From: JBDHZU01 sp039812085
GTDB lineage: Bacteria; Actinomycetota; Actinomycetes; S36-B12; UBA10799
Assembly: GCA_039812085.1 (NCBI GenBank)
Contig: JBDHZU010000025.1
Span: 1-19,159, forward strand
Length of the DNA: 19,159 nt
Direction: 5' to 3'
A model generated the notes under the pieces. That model made no database searches. It saw only the letters and a program-made list of their open reading frames with translations, and was not told the origin of the DNA. Each line of letters begins with the position of its first letter. The first letter of the stretch is position 1. This document shows positions 1 to 7,633 of the stretch, piece after piece. The position numbers were made by a program, and so were the translations under genes.

Positions 1-1730
1 CGATACAGCGTGAATCGGCGAATCAGCGGATCGCTCGGCGCTTCCAACTGATCAATTGGCGTGCCAGCCGTGTGTAACCGAGCAATCTCTCCCTGCGCCT
101 CATCAATAGAGATCAAAGTCAGGATGTCCGCGATGGCAACAGCGGGAGCAACATCTTCCTTGTAGGCATCGCTCACTCCCTCTTCACCGAGTGCAGTTCG
201 AACCGAAGTCGCCATCTCGGCCCCGAACTGATTGCCCAACAACTCGATGAATGTGTCGTCCCAGGTGTGGGTGGCGGCAGCCACCCGCTCGGCCAATGCC
301 TGCGGGTCAACGTCAGGAATCTGCTGACCAGGATGCATACGAACGACAAAGTGCAGCCGAGCCAATACCGACTCAGAGACACGGGCAACGTATTCGACCG
401 ACGCCGGATCGAACGCGCGGCGCAGTTCCTCAGTAATCGCCAAACGAACTGCGGTCGTATACCGGTCACGCGGCAAATACACCAGCGCCGAAACGAAGCG
501 GCCGAACTCGTCGTTACGCAGGAACAGTCGGGTCTGGCGGCGTTCCCCAATACCGCTGACTTCGCGAGCCAAGTCATGCAGTTGCGTGGCGGTGATCTGT
601 AGCAATTCGTCACGGGGATAGGTCTCTGCGAAGTGCAACAGGTCCCGTGCTCCGTGAGATTGAGCAGGCAAGCCGGACATGTCCAGCGCTCGGGCAACCT
701 TCTGACGAATCACTGGAATGGCTTCAACACTGCTGGAATACATCGTCGCCGCCAGTAGGCCGATGATCCGCTTCTCACCAATCACTGTGCCGTCAGCAGC
801 GAACTGCTTCACCCCGATGTAGTCCAGGTAGGCATTGCGATGCACTGTTGCTCGACTATTTGCCTTGGTCAAGACCAGCACTTCTGGCCGATGCGCACTG
901 TCTTGAACTTCCTGCGGCAACGTCGACAAGGCCGTCCTGGTGGGTTCACTTTGCCGAAGAATCCCCAAGCCAGTTGCCGGCAGACTCACCAGATCATCGG
1001 CACCTGGCGTGCCTTCCAAGCGGTACTCGCGGTATCCGAGCATGACGAAGTTGTCGTCCAGTAACCACCGCAAGAAGGCTGCTGCCTCAGCCGCATCCTC
1101 GGGGGAAACCGTGGGGACAGATAACGTTTCAACTTCTTCGGCTACCTGACGGATCTGCTGCTTCATCGCAGCAAAATCCGCAACTGTCACGTGAACGTCG
1201 TGCATGGCGTTGGCGACGAGTTCGCTCAACGCCGGAAGATCCGCCTGGCTCACGACCTCGGCCAATTCCACGTAGATCCACGATTCGGGACTTCCTTGCG
1301 ACTGATCAGCAGCCGCGTCGGCACTGACGAACTGACCGGCATCGTCTCGTTGCACTTTCAGGATGGGGTGAATGCTGAAAGCGATGCGATAACCCGCATT
1401 CGTCAGAGCAACCATCAACGAGTCGTAGAGGAACGGCATGTCGTCGTTGATCAAGGCGATCTGGGTGCGGTCAATCTGCCAACCGTCGGTCCCTTGATCG
1501 GATACCCACACTCGTTGTTGTGACTGTCCAGGGCTGCGTCGTGCTGCGAGCTGTTCCAGGCTCACCACCACTGCAGCAAGTTGTTCCGGCGTGCGCTGTT
1601 CGAGGTCAGTCAACGGTGCGTCCGCCAAGATGACGGCAGCTAGCTGGTGATCTGCAGACACCTGCGAGTCCGAGATCGCATCTTCGATCACCTTGGCCAC
1701 GTCTTGCTGTGGCGACCCAAACTGCGTCAT
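1..1730 (-). CDS. gdh: NAD-dependent glutamate dehydrogenase, large type, N-terminal part (cut by left edge)
   Basis: Oxidatively deaminates glutamate to 2-oxoglutarate and ammonia with NAD, in the cytoplasm. An unbroken reading frame from the ATG at 1730 gives 576 codons before the window ends. The family (M. tuberculosis Gdh, Streptomyces and Pseudomonas large GDH) is about 1600 aa, so only the N-terminal regulatory region is present and the catalytic dehydrogenase domain lies outside. The family signature NDDMPFLYDS is at residues 95-104, followed by stretches such as FLRWLLDDNFVMLGYREY and RLFLRNDEFGRFVSALVYLP that I recognise as typical of this family. No SD precedes the ATG; in-frame GTG and TTG codons lie 6-9 nt upstream, so the start is approximate and may be leaderless. 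It is transcribed divergently from the DUF2505 gene across about 150 bp. Identification is firm; the exact start is not. Confidence 0.93.
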   Translation of the reverse strand, partial: MTQFGSPQQDVAKVIEDAISDSQVSADHQLAAVILADAPLTDLEQRTPEQLAAVVVSLEQLAARRSPGQSQQRVWVSDQGTDGWQIDRTQIALINDDMPFLYDSLMVALTNAGYRIAFSIHPILKVQRDDAGQFVSADAAADQSQGSPESWIYVELAEVVSQADLPALSELVANAMHDVHVTVADFAAMKQQIRQVAEEVETLSVPTVSPEDAAEAAAFLRWLLDDNFVMLGYREYRLEGTPGADDLVSLPATGLGILRQSEPTRTALSTLPQEVQDSAHRPEVLVLTKANSRATVHRNAYLDYIGVKQFAADGTVIGEKRIIGLLAATMYSSSVEAIPVIRQKVARALDMSGLPAQSHGARDLLHFAETYPRDELLQITATQLHDLAREVSGIGERRQTRLFLRNDEFGRFVSALVYLPRDRYTTAVRLAITEELRRAFDPASVEYVARVSESVLARLHFVVRMHPGQQIPDVDPQALAERVAAATHTWDDTFIELLGNQFGAEMATSVRTALGEEGVSDAYKEDVAPAVAIADILTLISIDEAQGEIARLHTAGTPIDQLEAPSDPLIRRFTLY

Positions 1731-1884
1731 AGCCAACACGTTAGTCACGGGGACGACTTCAAGGCAGGTCTCACCAGGCTCACTTGGTACCTATTTGGAG
1801 GTCACCCGAGTGGATCGACAAGTCGCTACCTGGGCTGCACGTCCGCCATCCTGTCGGTGTTACTCAATCGACGAAGGAGTCCCC
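1731..1884. promoter_or_regulatory. Divergent intergenic region between gdh and the DUF2505 gene
   Basis: About 154 bp separate two divergent starts and should hold both promoters. No strong -35/-10 pair is obvious on either strand. Its only clear signal is the AAGGAG ribosome binding site of the plus-strand gene at its right end. The plus-strand frame stays open through the region and into gdh, but that is a chance extension. Confidence 0.4.
1874..1879 (+). promoter_or_regulatory. Ribosome binding site of the DUF2505 gene
   Basis: AAGGAG ends 5 nt before the GTG at 1885. It decides that start over the upstream in-frame ATG at 1693, which lies inside gdh. Confidence 0.8.
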
Positions 1885-2358
1885 GTGTCCAAGAAGGTTT
1901 CGGCGTCCATGACGCTCAACGGCACACCTGAAGAGGTATTTGCCGTACTCACCAACCCTGAGTACCAAAAAGATAAGAACGAGCGCACTGGCGGCTCCAA
2001 CGTGCAAGTAGATGTTGATGGCGACGCCGTCACCGTTACGCGCGAACTTCCTGCCCCGGCAATTGCTCAGAAGATCACCGGACCGACCCTGGAGAGCAAG
2101 GAAGTTTCTGCCTGGGAAGCAGCGGATTCAGACGGCAACCGCACCGGCAGCATCAAGGTCGAACTGGGTGGCGGCAAGGTTCATATCAACGGCGATACCG
2201 AGCTCAGTGGCACTGACACCACCACCTTTGCGCTCAACGTCGAGGTCAAGGCCAAGGTGCCGTTGATCGGCGGAAAGATCGAAGCTGACGCTGCGAATGA
2301 GTTTGAGCGCGCTGTGAAGGCGGAAGAAAAGATTGCTAACGAATGGTTGGCGAAGTAA
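1885..2358 (+). CDS. DUF2505-family protein, START/polyketide-cyclase-like fold
   Basis: 157 aa from a GTG with a good AAGGAG ribosome binding site. The N-terminus (KKVSASMTLNGTPEEVFAVL, then NPEYQKDKNERTGG) and the later block KVPLIGGKIEADAANEF match what I know of DUF2505, an actinobacterial family related to START/SRPBCC ligand-binding domains. There is no signal peptide or membrane segment, so it is probably cytoplasmic. The ligand is unknown and no enzymatic residues can be assigned. The protein is rich in Lys, Glu, Asp and Thr. It is divergent from gdh and convergent with the patatin gene, 9 nt between stops, so it is its own transcription unit. Family assignment is likely; function is unknown. 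Confidence 0.8.
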   Translation: MSKKVSASMTLNGTPEEVFAVLTNPEYQKDKNERTGGSNVQVDVDGDAVTVTRELPAPAIAQKITGPTLESKEVSAWEAADSDGNRTGSIKVELGGGKVHINGDTELSGTDTTTFALNVEVKAKVPLIGGKIEADAANEFERAVKAEEKIANEWLAK

Positions 2359-2367
2359 TCAACTGTT

Positions 2368-3357
2368 TTAGCTGACGTCTGCGAAGTGATCCGGACCGTA
2401 ATGGTCCGGATCCCGCAGCGCGTCGCGGCTAGTCCGCAGACTCGTGTCTAACACGTTGAGGCGGCGACCCACATCCATCAGATTGGCGCCAATAGCCTCC
2501 AGATCTTCTGGTCCGGGACCAAGTGCAGTGACCTCGGTTCCCCCTTCCCGAACCTTTTCAATTTCGCGCAGACATCGTTTGGTGACTTGTACGCGCCAAC
2601 GTCGTTCCAGTTTGGCAATCAGATGCTCAGGACGATCCATGTGGAATGACACCATCGGCGCCAGGACATAGACCTCGTCTAAACCAAGCCCGGCAAGCAG
2701 ATCAACGGATGTCGCCGAACACGCTCCACCATCCACGTACTGCTCAGAGTTGATGACCACTGGCTTGAACCACGCGGGGATCGCACACGACGCTTGCACT
2801 GCCTGGGCAAGTTCTGCCTCTGGTGAACCTTCTCGACCGAAAACGGTTCGTTGCCCGGTCTGGTAGTTCATGGCACAGATCCACACATTCTTATGTGGCG
2901 ACCACTCACCCATCGGTGTAAATGCTTCGACCAGGTGACCGATTCGAGCCAAGGAACCAGATCCCTGCGGCAGGAACCCGGACAGCACAGCAGTAGGAGG
3001 CATCTGACGGAGACGAGTCGCACTCGAACGGATCAACTTGCCGGAACCAGGACCGAACCACTTCGGTACTCCCGGACGTCGAGTGGTGGCGTTCTCGTAA
3101 TCCCAGGAAAAACCAGCCAATGGACCATCCGCAATGGGTAGCCCGAACTGGTGGTCTCTCATCTGCTGTGGGGAGACACCAGCCCCCAACAACGCCGCAA
3201 GCACTGAACCGGCTGATGTCCCGATAATGAATTCGGCAGTCCGGGGATCAAACCCGTGGACTTCTTCCAGGGCACACAAAGCACCTACTGCCCAGGCCGC
3301 TCCCAACACGCCGCCCGCCCCAAGGACAAGCCCTCGGCGCGGTTTCTTGGCGGCCAT
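2368..3357 (-). CDS. Patatin-like phospholipase / lipase
   Basis: 329 aa, ATG start with GGGAGG 8 nt upstream. The patatin signature is complete: a glycine-rich oxyanion loop GAGGVLG (13-19), the nucleophile elbow GTSAG with Ser48, and the catalytic-dyad aspartate in VDGG (Asp209). These predict a Ser-Asp dyad esterase acting on phospholipids or neutral lipids. No signal peptide is evident; the N-terminus MAAKKPRRG is basic and the protein is probably cytoplasmic or membrane-associated. It lies 62 nt downstream of the WS/DGAT gene on the same strand, which suggests (inference) a partner in turnover of the lipids that enzyme makes. The extreme C-terminus is encoded by the 10-bp palindrome at 2388-2412. 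Confidence 0.88.
   Translation of the reverse strand: MAAKKPRRGLVLGAGGVLGAAWAVGALCALEEVHGFDPRTAEFIIGTSAGSVLAALLGAGVSPQQMRDHQFGLPIADGPLAGFSWDYENATTRRPGVPKWFGPGSGKLIRSSATRLRQMPPTAVLSGFLPQGSGSLARIGHLVEAFTPMGEWSPHKNVWICAMNYQTGQRTVFGREGSPEAELAQAVQASCAIPAWFKPVVINSEQYVDGGACSATSVDLLAGLGLDEVYVLAPMVSFHMDRPEHLIAKLERRWRVQVTKRCLREIEKVREGGTEVTALGPGPEDLEAIGANLMDVGRRLNVLDTSLRTSRDALRDPDHYGPDHFADVS
2388..2412. terminator. Perfect 10-bp inverted repeat, possible bidirectional terminator
   Basis: GATCCGGACC and GGTCCGGATC are separated by a 5-nt loop (GTAAT). The element lies about 30 nt beyond the DUF2505 stop and inside the last codons of the convergent patatin gene. RNA from either strand can form the stem. 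There is no T-tract on either side, so it is not a classical intrinsic terminator; U-less hairpins have been proposed as terminators in actinobacteria. Confidence 0.45.
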
Positions 3358-3419
3358 GCAGAGAACCTCCCAGCAATGGAATGCCTTGTAGACATTCGCA
3401 GGAATACGTGCCCGAGAGG

Positions 3420-4922
3420 TTACGCCTTACCGGTGCTCGAAGCACGCGAGGACGACTGTGATGAACGTTGCTTACGAACCGTTGTCGTTTGAGTTGCTTT
3501 CGCTGTACGTGGGCGTCTACTCACGTTGCGACGAGACGGTTTCGATGCCTCTTTCAGCTCCTCCGTCGCATCCACGATGCACTGTGCGAGGACATCAACG
3601 TCTGGCATCGCATCGCGGTCAGCGTTGAGGCCGAAATGGACCCCACCGTTGTAGGAGGTCAACCCAATGCTGACTGCCTGACCCTTGGCCAACGGGACGA
3701 CTGGATACGCCGCAAGCATGAGCGCGCCACCGGCGTAGAGCGGGAACTGCGGGCCGGGAACGTTCGTCACAACCAGGTTGTAGACGCGCTTGGATAGGTC
3801 ACTACCAAGGCGGGCACCCATCGAATGCAATGTCGGCGGCGCAAAACCGGCCAGAGCCACGATTGCTTCGGCCCCCAGCATCTGCCCCGACTCTTTGTGT
3901 TGCGCCATATCGAAAGCAATCCGTTGCAATCGCACAATCGGGTCCGGCTCACCAACCGGCAAGTCAACCAAGAATGCGGCGACCCGGTTGCCATCCACCT
4001 CGTCCTCGGCCCGCACCGAGACCGGAACCATCGCCCGAATGGTGGTGCGAGAACTCACCGACTCACCGCGAGTCATCAACCACGAACGCACTGCCCCAGC
4101 CGTGATCGCCAAAACGACGTCATTGATAGTTCCACCGTGCGCCCGCCGAATGTCCTTGAGCTCACGCAGGCTGGTGTCCGCAGTTCCGTAACGACGTTGT
4201 TCGCCGATCTCGGTATTCAAGGGAGTGGAAGGCGTGGCTCGGGCGACGGTCAAGGCGGCCGAGGCGATACCTGCTGCATGCCGACCAACCTTGGACAAAG
4301 TGCGTCCCAGGTCAGTGGCACCGCTACGAACATTGTCTAAGGCATTCGCCGGACTCCGCACCACATCCCCGACGGCATTGACGACAAGCTCGGCCGAAGT
4401 CGGTTCTCGGGTCGGTCGCCATTCGTCACTAGAGATCTGACGTGGCTGGGGATCAATATCAAGGATGACCTGTCCGATGTCGACAGCGGTAATGCCATCA
4501 ACCATGGCGTGGTGGGTCTTGGAGATGACGGCAAACCGGCCATGTTCCAGACCCTCGACCAAGTACATCTCCCACAACGGGCGGGTTCGGTCCAGCGGGC
4601 GGGACATCAGGCGCCCCACCAAGTCGCGCAACTGAGCGTCGGTGCCTGGCTTCGGTAACGCTGAACGACGAACGTGATACGTCACGTCGAAGCTCTCGTC
4701 ATCCACCCACACGGGATTGGCCAAGCCACCGGGAACCCATCGGATCCGTTGCCGGAATCGCGGCACCAACGCAATGCGACCCTTGATCAAGCTGACCAGT
4801 CGGTCGTAGTCGAATCCGGCCTCTGGCGGCTGGAAGATGGCCACACTGCCGACGTGCATGGGCGTGGTCGGCTCCTCCAAGTAAAGGAAGGAGACATCCA
4901 GCGAACTGAGTCGATCGGCCAC
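3420..4922 (-). CDS. Wax ester synthase / diacylglycerol O-acyltransferase (WS/DGAT) family protein
   Basis: 500 aa from a GTG; an in-frame TGA five codons upstream rules out a longer form. The N-terminus LSSLDVSFLYLEEPTTPMHVG is the family's usual opening. The catalytic HHxxxDG motif is HHAMVDG at 137-143 (His138 and Asp142 the expected key residues). The family transfers an acyl group from acyl-CoA to diacylglycerol or fatty alcohol at the membrane, making storage triacylglycerol or wax ester. After about residue 455 the sequence becomes a basic Ser/Thr/Arg-rich tail, beyond the usual domain end. No good SD is seen; a large hairpin (4947-4989) occupies the gap upstream. A tgs3-type gene sits near the same locus in M. 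tuberculosis, consistent with inheritance rather than transfer. Confidence 0.9.
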   Translation of the reverse strand: MADRLSSLDVSFLYLEEPTTPMHVGSVAIFQPPEAGFDYDRLVSLIKGRIALVPRFRQRIRWVPGGLANPVWVDDESFDVTYHVRRSALPKPGTDAQLRDLVGRLMSRPLDRTRPLWEMYLVEGLEHGRFAVISKTHHAMVDGITAVDIGQVILDIDPQPRQISSDEWRPTREPTSAELVVNAVGDVVRSPANALDNVRSGATDLGRTLSKVGRHAAGIASAALTVARATPSTPLNTEIGEQRRYGTADTSLRELKDIRRAHGGTINDVVLAITAGAVRSWLMTRGESVSSRTTIRAMVPVSVRAEDEVDGNRVAAFLVDLPVGEPDPIVRLQRIAFDMAQHKESGQMLGAEAIVALAGFAPPTLHSMGARLGSDLSKRVYNLVVTNVPGPQFPLYAGGALMLAAYPVVPLAKGQAVSIGLTSYNGGVHFGLNADRDAMPDVDVLAQCIVDATEELKEASKPSRRNVSRRPRTAKATQTTTVRKQRSSQSSSRASSTGKA

Positions 4923-4946
4923 ACGTCCATGTTGTCATGCCGGGCA

Positions 4947-4989
4947 GTGCGAGTTTCCGCAGCACTACGCCATGCGGTGGCACTCGCGC
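4947..4989. terminator. Composite hairpin filling the gap between the HAD and WS/DGAT genes
   Basis: Outer arms GTGCGAGT (4947-4954) and ACTCGCGC (4982-4989) pair over 8 bp with one T-G wobble. Inner arms CCGCA (4957-4961) and TGCGG (4973-4977) pair perfectly around an 11-nt loop. On the minus strand the stem begins at the base right after the HAD stop codon and ends 24 nt before the WS/DGAT start. No U-tract follows. It could terminate or attenuate transcription, or protect the 3' end of the upstream mRNA. Confidence 0.45.
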
Positions 4990-5640
4990 TTAGAACAAGT
5001 CGTGATCAAATACCGCAGATAGCTCTGTGGCGGTCTGTGTGTAGTCCACGTGGTGGACCCCGACAATTCCCAATCCAATCGCGGCATCGACGTTGTGACG
5101 CAAATCGTCGACAAAGACACAGTCAGATGCGGCCAAATTCAGTTGATCCAAGGTGTAGCGAAAAATCTGTGGGTCAGGTTTGCGCATGCCCACCTCACCT
5201 GAAATCACGATGGCGTCAAACATCCCGTCGAAGAGATGGTCGGGGTACGTATTGCCCCACGAATTCGACAGCAATGCTGTCTTGATGTTGGCGTCACGAG
5301 CACGTCGAACAAGTGCGGTCATGTCGTGCGCATGAGTGAAGTGCGACATCATCCGATCGATCAGCCCATCGGCAGACACCTCACGCTGAATCCGTTGGGA
5401 CAATCCGTGCGCTAACTGCTGCTCGAAGTCCGTCACCTGTAACTCGCCACGTTCCAGCAAATGCACCGGATTAATCGCTGACATGGCCGCCTCTTGCGGC
5501 CCGAACCACTTACCCATCACGGCGGTGAAGTCGGAGACGTCAATGCCTTCCACCTCTGCCCATGCCTGCATGCTGGGTTCCAAACCTGTAGTGAGCACTC
5601 CACCCCAGTCAACGATCAGCCCCGTCAATTGCTCGCTCAT
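4990..5640 (-). CDS. HAD-superfamily hydrolase (IA-like) lacking the second motif I aspartate
   Basis: 216 aa. Motif I is VDWGGVLT with nucleophile Asp11; the +2 residue, Asp in classical phosphatases, is Gly13. Motif II is LLSNS (Ser125), the motif III lysine is Lys154 in RKPDPQIF, and motif IV is FVDDLRHN (Asp178, Asp179). DxGGV forms are known in the HAD branch that includes haloacid dehalogenase-like and soluble epoxide hydrolase N-terminal domains, so it may still be active on an ester substrate. A cap domain fits residues 20-100. The start is 16 nt after the CpaE-like stop with no visible SD, so translation is probably coupled. Substrate unknown. Confidence 0.82.
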   Translation of the reverse strand: MSEQLTGLIVDWGGVLTTGLEPSMQAWAEVEGIDVSDFTAVMGKWFGPQEAAMSAINPVHLLERGELQVTDFEQQLAHGLSQRIQREVSADGLIDRMMSHFTHAHDMTALVRRARDANIKTALLSNSWGNTYPDHLFDGMFDAIVISGEVGMRKPDPQIFRYTLDQLNLAASDCVFVDDLRHNVDAAIGLGIVGVHHVDYTQTATELSAVFDHDLF

Positions 5641-5656
5641 GGCAGCAGTGTGCCGG

Positions 5657-6850
5657 TTATCCCGCTATCGCGGTAACGCCACCGACAACCGGCAAGTGAC
5701 GATCCAGTTCTGACACAGCAGTTATCCATTCGCCATGGGGAGCAATCTCGAACACAGTTCTCCCCTGACTGGCCGCACGATCGAAAGTGTCGTGATCTCT
5801 CGGCAACGTGACCACAGCAGCTCCAAGCTGCGCTGACACCACCTCAACGAGGTCCCGAATGGATCGGCTACTCGCATCAACTACTTGGTTAACCGCAACG
5901 ACGATCGACCCGTCTACCGGCAGCGGGGTCGTCGGCCAGTGGTCCAGTAATCGACGTAGTGACTCCGTATCCGACTTGGTGACAACAACAACCTCATCAG
6001 CTATCTGCAGGACGTCTGCACCCGCATCAATTCCCGACGACACGATTGCTGTGTGGGAATCCGCATCGACCAGCGGACCAACATCGAGAATCACCCGGTC
6101 ATACACCTGACGGGCCACCCGCAACATGGCATCCACACCAGATGCGCGCAGTTCGGTACGTCGTGACCGTTGACCGATGCCCGTGAGAATGTCCACCCGA
6201 GGCGATACCTCGATGACGCATCTCGCCAGAGTGGCCGCGTCCAGTTGCCCAACGTCCCCATGACGTACAGCAGCAATCACTCCTGATGCACCGGCAGCAA
6301 TCGCGAAGGTTGAACCAATCCCCGGGCACACCGTGTCCAGATCAATGAGCAGAGTTCGTTCCCCAGCGGTAGCACTGAGCTGGGCCAAACCGATTGCCAC
6401 ACTGGTTCGACCAGGAGCACCGGGCGGTCCCCACACAACGGTCACTCGCGCCGATACGTCCTCAAGCGGTTCTGCCTCGTGGATCGACTGATCGACGGTC
6501 AGGTCGACGAGACTCGCCGGAACTGTTAGCGCGGCCGCTGTCACCGTCGAACTATCGACACATTGACTGATGCCCACGCTGCGCAGCTGTCTTTCGTCGG
6601 ATTCATCCTCGATGCAGCCAATAACCCGCACGGATGACTCAGCGAGCTGCTGCACCAGAGAGCCGTCGAGCCGCGGAAACGACGCGGCAATCAAGACCAG
6701 ATCGATGTGCTTGATCCGAGCGACGGCAATCAGATCCACCACATCGACGACACGTTCCACCTGAATACCGTCTCGTCCGGCAGTGTGCGCAAGACGCTGG
6801 ACGATGTCGTTTTCATTCGATAGTCCGGTCAAGGCCAGAGCAACCTTCAT
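5657..6850 (-). CDS. CpaE/MinD-like P-loop ATPase with altered Walker A
   Basis: 397 aa; the ATG overlaps the SAF-gene stop (ATGA) and has GGGAG 6 nt upstream. Residues 1-125 look like the response-regulator-like N-terminal domain of CpaE. A SIMIBI-type ATPase domain follows: P-loop GPPGAPGRTS (141-150), a LLIDLDTVCPGIGS switch segment, VILDVGP, and a VVVVTKSD strand. Both lysines expected in a ParA/MinD loop (KGGxGKT) are absent: the P-loop lysine is Arg148 and the signature lysine position is Pro142. Related actinobacterial proteins with GAPGRT loops are familiar to me, so this is probably a family trait rather than decay. In Tad systems CpaE localises pilus assembly, but no CpaF, TadB/C or pilin gene is in the window. 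Function here is unknown. Confidence 0.8.
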   Translation of the reverse strand: MKVALALTGLSNENDIVQRLAHTAGRDGIQVERVVDVVDLIAVARIKHIDLVLIAASFPRLDGSLVQQLAESSVRVIGCIEDESDERQLRSVGISQCVDSSTVTAAALTVPASLVDLTVDQSIHEAEPLEDVSARVTVVWGPPGAPGRTSVAIGLAQLSATAGERTLLIDLDTVCPGIGSTFAIAAGASGVIAAVRHGDVGQLDAATLARCVIEVSPRVDILTGIGQRSRRTELRASGVDAMLRVARQVYDRVILDVGPLVDADSHTAIVSSGIDAGADVLQIADEVVVVTKSDTESLRRLLDHWPTTPLPVDGSIVVAVNQVVDASSRSIRDLVEVVSAQLGAAVVTLPRDHDTFDRAASQGRTVFEIAPHGEWITAVSELDRHLPVVGGVTAIAG

Positions 6851-7506
6851 GCGCTGCTCCCAATCGGTACGCGGACTAAGTCGAGGACGCCGGAACGGGA
6901 TGCTTCAACAACGGCACCGACTTTGCTGGTCGGCACCTGCAAAACCACGGCAATCTGTCCGCTCGCGCTGTCGGCATCAGGATCGCTAACGGCAACGATG
7001 GCATCGGCCAGAACCAGCCTGCTGTCTCCACCACCAGCAGCTTCACGGGCCGAGACATACACGTCAACCCGATCACCGTGGGCCAGATCGACAGGACTGT
7101 GCAGCGGTTCAACCGCCACCGTGAGCAGTCGCCCTGGAGTCGCCTGCGCTGCTACTGCCGAACTCGGAACCAACTCACCCGCCGCAACATCGCGCGTGAT
7201 TCGCTGACCGGTCAACTGATCGTTGGCCGTCGATACGTACTGGCTCGCAACAGAATCTGTTACCGCAATGGCGATGAGATCGTCCTGTCCAAGCTGCGTG
7301 CCTGCCGCCAAATTTGCCTTAGCTGCCCACACATATACCCGGGCATTTGCGCTAGAGACAACCAACGTTCCGATCACTACGGACAATGCGATGAGAGCCA
7401 ATCCCACCAACACTCGCGGTTGCCGCCATGCGACTGGTTGAGTCAGCCGAATCGCTCGTTGCGTGTGTCGTTCTGAACCGCGAATCGCGGACGTACCTAC
7501 GGACAT
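6847..7506 (-). CDS. SAF-domain membrane protein (CpaB/RcpC-like)
   Basis: 219 aa from the ATG at 7506, chosen because GGGGGAG ends 4 nt before it; an in-frame start 10 codons upstream has no such site. A basic cytoplasmic N-terminus (1-31) leads into one transmembrane helix (about 31-52, LVGLALIALSVVIGTLVV), then an extracytoplasmic SAF domain (about 56-120, with VYVWAAKANLAAGTQL and LTGQRITRDVAAGELV) and a C-terminal domain with GDRVDVYVSA and QIAVVLQVPTSKVGAVVEA, the layout of RcpC/CpaB. It is translationally coupled to the CpaE-like gene. In Tad pili CpaB is a secretin-associated periplasmic protein; without other pilus genes here the role is open. Confidence 0.82.
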   Translation of the reverse strand: MSVGTSAIRGSERHTQRAIRLTQPVAWRQPRVLVGLALIALSVVIGTLVVSSANARVYVWAAKANLAAGTQLGQDDLIAIAVTDSVASQYVSTANDQLTGQRITRDVAAGELVPSSAVAAQATPGRLLTVAVEPLHSPVDLAHGDRVDVYVSAREAAGGGDSRLVLADAIVAVSDPDADSASGQIAVVLQVPTSKVGAVVEASRSGVLDLVRVPIGSSA

Positions 7507-7510
7507 GTGT

Positions 7511-7517
7511 CTCCCCC
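7511..7517 (-). promoter_or_regulatory. Ribosome binding site of the SAF gene
   Basis: GGGGGAG on the minus strand, 4 nt before the ATG at 7506. It decides that start. Confidence 0.75.
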
Positions 7518-7546
7518 AAGACGTCGAACTGCCCAATGTCGTCCAA

Positions 7547-7624
7547 GATCATTATTGATAAATGATCATGAATCCACAGGATGTGGGATTCGTCTCTGCA
7601 CATGATCAGCCGGCATGGGATCAT
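7547..7624. promoter_or_regulatory. Cluster of GATCAT/ATGATC dyads, probable operator
   Basis: Perfect 7-bp arms GATCATT (7547-7553) and AATGATC (7561-7567) flank an A+T-rich 7-bp centre. ATGATCAT (7562-7569) is itself a palindrome. Further single sites are ATGATC at 7602 and GATCAT at 7619. The first dyad lies about 40-60 bp upstream of the SAF start and could cover its promoter (AATAAT on the minus strand, a fair -10). All sites precede the preferred HTH start at 7634, suggesting autoregulation by the HTH protein (inference). Confidence 0.5.
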
Positions 7625-7633
7625 GGTCGAGCC

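Noticed and set aside
173..697. Minus-strand frame of 174 codons
   Set aside because: It lies in another frame of the gdh coding region, has odd composition (many Arg, Cys and Trp) and no recognisable domain.
1693..1884. N-terminal extension of the DUF2505 protein
   Set aside because: It would start inside gdh and lacks an RBS; the GTG at 1885 has AAGGAG and gives the family's N-terminus.
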